From assembly GCA_947652115.1 (NCBI GenBank), contig OX393565.1, forward strand, positions 6,365,881 to 6,429,880: a DNA stretch of 64,000 nucleotides, in the 5' to 3' direction. Shown piece by piece: positions 55,710 to 64,000 of this stretch. The stretch's first letter is position 1, and the number at the start of each line of letters is the position of its first letter. The notes under the pieces were generated by a model. The model saw nothing but the letters and a program-made list of their open reading frames with translations. It was not told the origin of the DNA and made no database searches. The translations under genes were made by a program, and so were the position numbers. This DNA comes from Blastomussa wellsi (taxonomy: Eukaryota; Cnidaria; Anthozoa; Scleractinia; Plerogyridae).

Positions 55710-56384
55710 TATATTCTCTTACATAATGCCACGTAAATCACATACAACGTATGGGCCGCCTGTGCGGCGCCAAGAATTTTCGTAGCGGGAATGCAATGGG
55801 CAATATCCGCTGTTTTTGTTTCTTTTTTTTTTTTTTTTTACTAAAAATAAGGAAAGAGTTATTGTCAATAGTTAATAAAGTACAACATGCGAAGAACTAC
55901 CACAAGCATAACCAACTTCAGAAATAACGTTGATACAAAATGTTTTACTGCTTCTGCTAAAACCGCTGCCTGGTTCACACTAGACACACTAGTGGTAGTG
56001 TGAACAACAACATAAGTTCTTATGTCGAAAGATTGGTTCTTTAGTTTGCCGTCAGTATGTCAAAGTTGTTCACGTTCATACTTGTTTTAGCAGAAACATA
56101 ACGTCATACTGATCTTAAAATAACAAGGCCCGCGCAGCATGATTTTTAGTGGGGAGGGGAGGGGGGGGCTGAAACGTGTGAGCCAAGTTTGGGGCGAGTG
56201 GGGGGGAGAAGATGCTGCCTTTTCATTCACTTTATTGTTTAAATAGTGTTATCCCTAAAAGTACCTCTGTTGGAGTTTTCCTCATATGTAGTCATAGATT
56301 AAAGTATAACCAAGCATAAATTATTCAACGAATACAATTATTCATAATTTCCTTTGAGAACAACTGATTGCATACCTCAATAAA

Positions 56385-56430
56385 TAATGCTGCAGTACCA
56401 CAGTTTCTTTAGAAACTTACCCCCCCCTGT
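56385..56430. repeat. Solo copy of the PLE palindrome tail
   Basis: GCAGTACCACAGTTTCTTTAG then AAACTTACC matches the tails at 19440-19465 and 21965-21993, but without the adjoining palindrome. It marks a truncated member of the same family. Confidence 0.65.
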
Positions 56431-57676
56431 CTATATAATAACTGCATATCTCCATGCGTCCGTTCCTGTTATTGATCATGAATTTCGTCATCACACGCAG
56501 TCAAACTTCTTCTTTGACAATATGATGGCACAATTCATAATCAATAAAAGAACACACGCATGGAAAACTGGCGTAAATTGTTAATGGGTTAAGTTGGACT
56601 GTAGTTGGATGGCTAGTTGTAATGGCTGTGTTTGATTTTGTTGTTAATGAAACTTAGAGGAAGACAGTTTGCGGTGAGATAAAAGTTGAGCCACAACAAT
56701 GGACCATTTCTTGATACGGAGTTGTTTTTGTTGCTGGCTGATCTTGAGCGTCTCCCTGATCTAGTTGCAACTACTTCTGACGCCTACGTTTAATCTTTAA
56801 TTTGTCGTGAAATGCACGTGAAATGACCGAAATGGTCAGTCAACAATGGGTGACAGATTTCAATCCTTAAAAATCGGGACCGGGTGGTGGCCGATCAGTT
56901 TATTGCAAGCTTCTCATCGCCCTGTTTATAAAGACATGCCGTATATATCTTGGGTTGCACTGTCATGCAGTAGAAAATTAAATCGAAAACCATTTGGTGG
57001 ATGAAGTCCAGAAATTGCGATATTATTGAAGATAATAAAAGAAGTCACCTTTCCAAGTTTTAGGTCCGTGCGATATTCCAAACTTCAGATATTCGTCGAA
57101 ACGTTGAGCACAAGTTTATAGAGCCCATGTTGGTGTACAACTTTGGTACACCAATATGGCTTCTGTCGTTTCACCTACACTGGATACTTGTTCAAAAAGT
57201 TTAAATTAACTCGAAACTCGCTAATAGCACACAACACATGAATATACCGGTACCTCGTTCTTTAATTTTATTTTTTGTATAACTCACATACACTGTAACA
57301 GCCATGATGCATTCTAGCCGTATATGCGTAGAGCTGAATATCCATATACATGTAATCCTTGGTAAAAATTGTTTTGTATTCATCAAATCGTTATGATCTA
57401 AAACGACACTATTTTCATTACCTTTCAAAAAATCAGCTACTCTTCTACTGCATACGGCATTGTGTCACTACGGCTCTACACTGTACGTACGTAAGGTTTG
57501 TACATGTATAAAAATATAGAAACGTAGAAGCACACAGGTTTTAGCACAGAGGAAAACTGACAGCAAAAAGATAAAGGGTATGGGCTTTTAGCACTGCAAA
57601 TTTAACTTTTATGCACTGGTTGATTTTTACTGATTATCGATATTTTTAGCTACCGGTACTTTTCATCGATTTTATC
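56431..57676. other. No gene seen
   Basis: AT-rich sequence with short open frames only and no recognised repeat boundaries. Confidence 0.4.
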
Positions 57677-57847
57677 AATAGACCAATTCTGATATATTAA
57701 AATTCTAACATGGTGCCGAGGCTTTGGGGAATAAAACAAAAGAAATTATTTATTCATCCCTAAGCCTAAATGCAAAATCTTTCGTTTTATTCCCAAGCCT
57801 CGGGGACATGATTGTTAGAATATTAATATATTGGAATTGGTCTATTA
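57677..57847. mobile_element. 171-bp foldback element
   Basis: AATAGACCAATTCTGATATA pairs with TATATTGGAATTGGTCTATT; inner GCCGAGGCTTTGGGGAATAA pairs with TTATTCCCAAGCCTCGG. No ORF. Confidence 0.8.
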
Positions 57848-58207
57848 TTATTGATTGTTGTTCTTAGCGATTTCCCACACCTGGTACAATTTAATACATA
57901 AGTATTACAGTGCAACTAACTCAACCGGGGCCACCCAATGTGTTTTAACCAATCACAAGAAAAGTACAGAACAAACAAATCAAAGTGTTTTCATCAGTGG
58001 TAAATTTTGTTCCCCCATTGTGATTGGAGTTATGTACCAGTCAAATTGAAGCTTCAACATGCCCCTGGGCATACCCCGGGCATTTGACACTCTTGCCTTC
58101 CCGGGGTGGGAAATTAGATCCTCACTCATACAGGGTGGGGAATTTGAAAGTTAGCCTCGATTTCGTGTTACGTCGCATCCTGGCGATTCCACGTGGGTTA
58201 GTGAATC

Positions 58208-58246
58208 ATGGCAGAGGCCGACATGGCGAGTCTTGAGGATTTTAAG
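58208..58246 (+). CDS. Possible first coding exon, unidentified gene
   Basis: ATG in a strong context (GAATCATGGCAG), reading MAEADMASLEDFK up to a good donor (AAG/GTAACT). No downstream exon could be linked to it; the next 350 bp have no coding signal and a TTAA element follows. Low confidence. Confidence 0.3.
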
Positions 58247-58610
58247 GTAACTATGTACCCCAAATGCCAACCTTGCGTTGTCGCTGCTTCACGGTCACAC
58301 ATTTCATAAAACCCCCAGTAAAGTATATATTTTCTGAAAGCTTAGTAAATTATTGCAGATTCCGATTATCACTTGATATAAGGCAAGAAATAAAACCCTT
58401 TTCCCAAAATAGTGATCATTTTCCAAAAGTAGGTAGTTTCACAAATTGAGTTCGTTTCCGGTCAGAGTTTAACGGGACAAAGCGAGCGACATCGCCACGT
58501 TTTCCTCACACCTTGATCGAAAAACCGCGTCTGGGAATTTTGATTACTTGTCTGGTTTGTTTTTAATACGCTGTTAAAATTTTTATAAAACATGCATTAC
58601 CTTTGCTTAA

Positions 58611-60037
58611 GGTGGATCGTACCAGTTTTTCGTACGTGGGAAGTCTGGTGACGAGCGCGCGCCTCACGCGCGAGATTTAAAGCTGAAAATTTCAAAACAA
58701 ATATGGCGGCGCGTGTGTTAATGCAGGGTTGCTTTTGTCCTGTTTATCAGAGATTGGATCAACAAGAAAGTTGTTCTTTGAGCGCCGGTTCTTGGACAAT
58801 TCGATATGCGTCAGAAATTTTTTTTCGGAACTCAATGCCCGAGTTACAAAGTTAAAATTCCCGATTGTGCTGCGATCGATCCTGTCGGCGATCGCAAAGA
58901 TCTTAAAACTGAAGCGGTTAATTCCTACTCCCGATTCTCTCGTTTTGTGTACTTTGCCGGACTAGTAGGTTTTTACACCTACTACTCCTCGTCCACCGGT
59001 TATGCAGAACAAAGTGACGAAGAAAAAGAAAATAATGAAGTTCAGTCCCGGCCTCGTCACAAAGGTTGTTTTACTGCAAAAAGGCGAGTTTCAAAACTAA
59101 CAAATCTCACAAGGGCAAGACAAGCAAAAACAAGCACTTCGAAAAAAACAACCGCGAAGAATGAGAACAAATATTCCGTGAACTGCTTCCGCAATGAAGA
59201 TCGACATCCAACCATGTGTCGAGTTGATTTCACTTATCGTTTCTGACAGCTTCGTGTTCAACAAAATATGGCAAATCAAACGAAAGTTTGAAAGGAAATC
59301 GTTGAAAGGTAGGCCAAACGATCAATAAAACAGTTAACGAAACAACTACTAACTAATTTCACGGCAGCGAAGTCGAGATTCTCGAAGATGATCCTCAAAG
59401 TACTGTCGAAGACCAAAGAAAACAAAACGGCGGTAAGTGCGTGGTCGCGCGTGTATGAACGCGAATAGGTCAGCGGTAGTCAAAACTGAGCATGAGTAAA
59501 TGCCAGTCATATAAAGTCAAGATTTTGAAGTCCGTGACGACGCGCGTGGATATTGTTGAACTCGCGAAGGCTTTTCCGAGAGAACAAGCCCGGTGACCCT
59601 ATTTTTTTATTGTTTCAATGTCTTCCCCTTACTGAGAGGAAACGTCAGACGTAATTTTAAAAAATTCTACGAAAGGAATTTTTCTCTACTCACAAATTGC
59701 CTTTTTTCACGTTTATAAAAAAATCCGCTTCGTAGAATTTTGTTAAAATTATTATACAGTTTCCTTTTCAAATGCCAAAAGTTATAACGTGAAAAAAATT
59801 GGGGGTCACCAGGTTGGTTTTCAAGTTTTATGCACCAGAAGCTGAAAAGTAGGTCCGAATAATCATCAAATACCGTTACCATGGTGACAACTGATGACGA
59901 AATACTTGTTATTTTTGGTCAAGAACATAATATGGAATTGAATCATACGAGCATTTTGTTATGGCCATGGACTAATATTTTGCTCTTTTCTTCCAAAGTT
60001 TAGACAGTCAAAAACCAGAAAACTGGTACCATCCACC
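58611..60037 (+). mobile_element. TTAA-bounded TIR element (piggyBac-like) carrying a gene-like fragment
   Basis: Left end GGTGGATCGTACCAGTTTT and right end AAAACTGGTACCATCCACC are inverted repeats (18 of 19). TTAA lies directly on both sides (58607-58610, 60038-60041). The 1427-bp interior holds no transposase but has a protein-like sequence at 58703-59064 and possible short exons after it. Confidence 0.75.
58703..59064 (+). pseudogene. Gene-like fragment with frameshift, putative mitochondrial membrane protein
   Basis: Starts ATGGCGGCGCGTG (MAARVLMQGCFCPVYQRLDQ), basic and hydrophobic, like a mitochondrial presequence. An 8-T run near 58818 breaks the frame; the following frame reads GTQCPSYKVKIPDCAAIDPV, then FVYFAGLVGFYTYYSSS (a likely membrane segment) and a charged stretch EQSDEEKENNEVQSRPRHK, up to a possible donor (AAAG/GTTGTT). 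One T fewer would join the two frames. A candidate later exon EVEILEDDPQSTVEDQRK lies at 59369-59431 before GTAAGT. Layout vaguely recalls MICU N-termini, but that is a guess. Confidence 0.45.
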
Positions 60038-60419
60038 TTAAATACTCATTACTTTCGAAGTAGGCAAAATATAAAAATTCCCCGACACTGTTTTTTACCA
60101 CATTATAAGCCAAATATCAGCAAAAAAGGATAAAAACTTGCTGCAAACAAACTGCCTCAACCATTGAAACTTTAGTTTTGAGAAATAAAGCAAAATGTAC
60201 TTCTTTAGAGCATTTTTCCTGTGTAGGGAGATTAGATCTCAAAACATGTGAAAAGTAATTGCATGTTGATCGATAAAGTGAGGGCTCTGCTTACTTAAAC
60301 AATAGAGCTCGCATTTACAAATCATCCCGCAAAGCGGTCACAAATGCTGTTTCTGGTGGAAAAGCCAACACAGCTTTCTGTTTCGCCACTACACTCGCTG
60401 TTTTGGATGCAATAGCTTT

Positions 60420-60535
60420 ATGATGCCGAAGGCCAAAACTAAGGGATCTAAAAAGCGCGATGGAGGAAGCAACGGCAATTTGAACGGCGAATCTGCAAAA
60501 GAAACCATGCTTTCGGAAATGAGAGTATCAGGATA
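60420..60535 (+). pseudogene. First copy of the duplicated exon, donor lost
   Basis: Same exon with R-to-G and K-to-N changes (SNGNLNGE). The donor GTAAGA is ATAAGA here (G to A at 60533), and reading through gives TAA at once. It is therefore unable to splice like the second copy, unless it is itself a short ORF. Confidence 0.5.
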
Positions 60536-60675
60536 AGACCGCCTTTTACACCTACTATTAGTAGTTGTACTGTATAAATTAGTTGGCGTAATCTCTCAAA
60601 TGCTGTTTCTGGTGGAAAAACCAACACAGCTTTTTGTTTCGCCACTACACTCGCTGTTTTGGATGCAATAGCTTT

Positions 60676-60788
60676 ATGATGCCGAAGGCCAAAACTAAGG
60701 GATCTAAAAAGCGCGATGGAGGAAGCAACCGCAATTTGAAAGGCGAATCTGCAAAAGAAACCATGCTTTCGGAAATGAGAGTATCAGG
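60676..60788 (+). CDS. Candidate first coding exon, second copy (intact donor)
   Basis: Reads MMPKAKTKGSKKRDGGSNRN then LKGESAKETMLSEMRVSG, ending at a consensus donor (CAGG/GTAAGA). Two in-frame ATGs, 60676 and 60679. Highly basic start, then an acidic/helical stretch; no family recognised. No downstream exon was found before 64000, so the gene would continue outside or the exon is a relic. Confidence 0.45.
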
Positions 60789-60920
60789 GTAAGACCGCCT
60801 TTTGCACCTGCTATTAGTAGTTGTATTGTATAAATTAGTTGGTGTAATCTCGGGTAGACAATTGGCCGTGTATCTGCAAAGCGCCAAAAAGAACATTGTA
60901 ACAGTTTTTCACTCCATAAA

Positions 60921-61085
60921 CAGGGTTGTCAATAAGTGTCGGCGACCGGCGATATCGCCGCATACTTAAACGTTTTTGAGATAAGCGGGAAAAAAGTGGT
61001 CATTACAAAAATGCTTAAAAAGGGCTCCCAGTGCCGTGTACTTTCAAAATATCTCCGCATACTTCAAATCTTATTGACAACCCTG
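60921..61085. mobile_element. 165-bp CAGGG-type MITE
   Basis: CAGGGTTGTCAATAAG to CTTATTGACAACCCTG; the 6-mers outside are CATAAA and CATAAC (5 of 6). Same termini as 17789-17964. Located 132 bp after the exon donor at 60789. Confidence 0.78.
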
Positions 61086-61928
61086 CATAACAGCAAAGGC
61101 TCGGTGTTTTCTGAATGTTCCACAAATGAGGACAAATGAAGAAATACTGTGAATCTTCTATTAATAATGACATGGCGCCGTAAAATGCTGGGATATATTT
61201 TGTGAAAACTGGGAGCCTCGAAGGCGAACTACGTTCAAACGGGGCAGCTGCAACTCAAAACTGTTTCTGTTTATTTGGGAACACAGTACAAATGTAAATG
61301 GAATGGTTAGCAGTCGATAATAATACAGCACTTTGGCTTCTTTACGTGTTACAGCACATCCACTGATTCAGTCTCTCTCAGACCCTTGTTACGCTTTCCT
61401 TTAAGTTTCAAACGGTTGGGGCTAAAAACGGGAACCGCTTCGTCTTGTTCTTCGTCAAGACAGTCCAGTTCTAGCAATTTATCTGCTCAAAGTGTGTCAC
61501 TAGCTGCGAGCACTTCGGCCCATTCCTTATGAAATACTTTTGAGGTTTTCCGTTTTGGTGCCTTCTGCGCACTTGAGAAAGGACATGAATGTTTGCGTTT
61601 CTTTTTTGAAGACATCTTCCACTGCAAACAAATCGTTTATGCGTGACAGACATGCTGCACTTCTATCACGTGACTTTTAATGGCAGTTTAATTGATCATG
61701 ACAACTTGTTGACAGCTTCCAATTAGCGATAATTTATTCATAAAATTGTTTTTTTCTTTATAACTTTGTCTAGGAGAAACCTTTTTTCGCAGAACTATTT
61801 GCAAATAAAATAACTCAATGAGATGTACTTGGGAACATCAATAACTAAAATTTGGAAAAATTGTCAATTTTGGGGTACACTGATTCCTTGAAGGAAAAGA
61901 TTGCAGCCTCTCGGCAGTTTGGTTAATT
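61086..61928. other. No gene seen
   Basis: Short frames only. The minus-strand frame near 61653-61471 is basic but has no recognisable domain. Confidence 0.4.
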
Positions 61929-62195
61929 CACCTATCAGTGTTAAGCCCGAGGGGGGTGGGGTCGGGCATGGGGTGGGGATTTTGACATTTTCTGAAAAGG
62001 TAAGTCAAATTCCCCACCCCGGGACAACATAATTGGTCAAAAGTATCAAAATCTTCCACTTCTCCACTATTAAAAATGGCGGCCAAGTCAAAATTTCCAA
62101 TCAAAATCCCCACCCTGGGGACAAACTTCACAGTCAAAGTCCCGTGGGTAGCCCAACCCCCCCCCCCCCCCCCTCGTGCTTAACATTGATAGGTG
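61929..62195. mobile_element. Foldback MITE with GGGGTGGGGA interior
   Basis: CACCTATCAGTGTTAAGCCC pairs with GTGCTTAACATTGATAGGTG. The interior carries repeated CCCCACCCYGGGACA motifs and a 16-C run. Related CCCCGGG/GGGTGGG sequence is at 58060-58140. Confidence 0.75.
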
Positions 62196-64000
62196 CATAA
62201 AACGCAAAGGACAAAGGCTTTAGGCGCCTCATATATATCTGAGTGGTTGAGATAATCATATTTCACGTTCACAGATCTAAAACTAAACCAACAGATGTTA
62301 GGGTTCTATTGCAGTTTGATTTAATACTGCGTTTCAATCTCGACCTCAGGCGCATAATAGAAGCTACTTAAAAGTTGACACGGTAATCTGGTCACATATT
62401 AATTTTCCCGGGGGTGGTGGCATTTGAACGGCGTTATGGTCGGGGGAGGAAAGAAAACAAACATCTAAAAACTAACGACGCGCTAAGCTTACATACCTTT
62501 AAAGCAAACTGGACTCTCGGCACAGTTAGTCAAAACTCTAGAAGCCAAATAGATATCACAAATGGAACTGAACACATGGAAAGCATATCACTCGACGAAA
62601 GTCGCCATGTTGAAATGTGCGATCTCTCGTGTGGGATTGGTAACTATTATATGCTTAGCGACCTCTCGCAGTCCTCACGCAATTAAAACAGGGCATGTAC
62701 TAAAACCCGAAACGAAACGACCGAAACGAAACGCAACGAAACGACAAATATAAAAAACCTTGGATATGTTTTCTTCGCAATGGTGGGCATAGTTTTAGAA
62801 AGTAGCGTTTGCTGCCGCGAAACAGCTTTTACGCTTTTTACATCTTTCTGGCGCCATCTTGGAATGGTAACCACGCAGAGATGATAGCGAGGCTGGAGTT
62901 TAAGGTTGGCCGTATATGGTCGCGTTATAGTCGGTAGTACTACATCGTTTTCTGAGAAGAAAGGAAAAAAATATTACCGCTTTTGGCGGAAAGAATCGCT
63001 GGAGAGGTTTCCAGAGGTCATCACTCGGATTTGTTTCCAAAGGAGGAGCAGTCGATGGTTAAGCTACTTAAGGGACCGATCGTTTATTACGTCCCGGGGG
63101 GGGGGGGGGAAGGGGGGCGGTGGTTTTTAAAACAGTGCGGTGTTTCTAAACTGTATCCCCCAAAAATAATTACTTAAGAAAATTATACCCCCCTTCGCAA
63201 TTCTAATTTTAAAAAATGTACCCCTTCTGACCATGTTTGAAATAATGCAAAATTCTTTGCTTCGTTCCTCACTCAAACATATTTTTATCCTATTTTATGA
63301 TATCTCTTTTATCTTTTCTCTCTTTTGTTTGTATTTGTACCTTGTTTGTAATAATTTTAGCTGTTTGTGTGTTAATAAAATTGTTATCACTCTTAGGTAA
63401 TCTGGTGGGTTACGGTACATAATAGGGTGCATGATAAGGCCCTGGCATGGGTGCGCACATTTAGTATGGCAACTACCTTGCGAGGCAGCCAACGAGTCTG
63501 TTGCTCACTTTGTCTGTTTCCCAGCGCAAAGTGGTTCAGCATATGTTTTTTCATCAGGGAGTTGTCGCTGAAAAAACACTACTTCTGAGCTGGCCGATTG
63601 AAACTTGGAGGGGCGACTGAAGAAACTGCTTGACGAAGGCTTGAATCTCGTTGAGAAGAGTGGATTTCAACAGTTTTCAGTGCCATTTACGCACGTTTGT
63701 TGTTTGTTCTAATTGCTGACTGGGAAAAAATATGGATCATGTTCTGGCAGAAAGGTACAGATAAATTTTCCCAGCAACACTCAAGAACATCGGTAAATGT
63801 TTTAATATCATATATTTTCATTCATTTGGATAAAAGAATATATTTTGCCACAGTTTGTTCGTTGGGTGCCCCTGGAGGCAGAGATATCTATGAATTGCAG
63901 AGCTACAGATTCCAACCCTTGAAATTTTGAGAGCGAGCAGGAGCGCAAAAGGCGCAACAAACCATAATTTTGTTATATCAAACATCAACACTGAAAACAA
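62196..64000. other. No gene assigned
   Basis: Contains a CGAAACGA short-repeat patch (62707-62747), a G-run at 63096-63117 and several 60-90-codon frames without family resemblance. A GT-flanked frame near 63690-63754 could be an exon but cannot be supported. Confidence 0.35.

Larger units (their letters stand above)
60341..60851 (+). repeat. Tandem duplication, 256-bp unit, of promoter and first exon
   Basis: 60341-60596 and 60597-60851 are head-to-tail copies at over 90 percent identity, starting CAAATGCTGTTTCTGGTGG and ending TTGGYGTAATCTC. Each contains an upstream block, an ATGATGCCG start and coding sequence. Confidence 0.93.

Noticed and set aside
60448..60896. Two minus-strand ORFs in the tandem duplication
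   Set aside because: They are antisense to the exon-like sequence with consensus donor and are explained by the repeated frame.
63690..63760. Possible exon before a GTACAG donor
   Set aside because: The frame is short, the acceptor is unclear and no protein similarity is recognisable.

Overview
This is a eukaryotic window, most likely from an anthozoan cnidarian and probably a stony coral. The genes are split by many GT-AG introns, the proteins are metazoan (ribophorin I, an F-box/WD40 protein, a CaMK-group kinase, a ubiquitin-S27a fusion), and the non-coding DNA is full of foldback MITEs, tRNA-derived SINEs and Penelope-like retroelements. The species call is inference; nothing here identifies it directly.

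Layout. (1) 515-5356, + strand: last eight exons of ribophorin I (RPN1), an oligosaccharyltransferase subunit; the N-terminus lies upstream of the window. (2) 5357-8742: intergenic, with a MITE, a Penelope-like element (PLE) with its GIY-YIG domain and inverted hammerhead-like ends, and a nested pair of Mutator-like foldbacks ending 44 bp before the next start codon. (3) 8743-29564, + strand: a 20-exon F-box/WD-repeat gene (FBXW10-like, about 914 aa, seven WD repeats), its introns loaded with LINE, SINE, PLE and MITE copies. (4) 29565-37551: no gene seen; contains a hAT MITE and a three-layer nested transposon. (5) 37552-41052, + strand: a two-exon CaMK/CASK-like protein kinase with intact catalytic residues. 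(6) 42099-43864: a decayed hAT transposon with 57-bp tandem repeats. (7) 46092-55234, - strand: RPS27A (ubiquitin-eS31 fusion), four coding exons, introns holding a pogo-like fossil and several MITEs. (8) 55235-64000: the divergent RPS27A promoter region, candidate first exons of unidentified genes, a TTAA-bounded element carrying a gene-like fragment, and a 256-bp tandem duplication of a first exon.

The host genes are unrelated housekeeping or signalling genes and form no operon or pathway: RPN1 acts in ER N-glycosylation, the F-box/WD protein is a probable SCF substrate adaptor, the kinase is a probable Ser/Thr kinase, and RPS27A supplies ubiquitin and a small-subunit ribosomal protein. The unusual biology is in the mobile elements: hammerhead ribozyme motifs in two PLE families, recurring miniature PLE palindromes, Mutator-like foldbacks with exact 9-bp target duplications, and transposon boundaries that meet coding sequence. 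All exon borders come from reading frame plus splice consensus, without transcript data.
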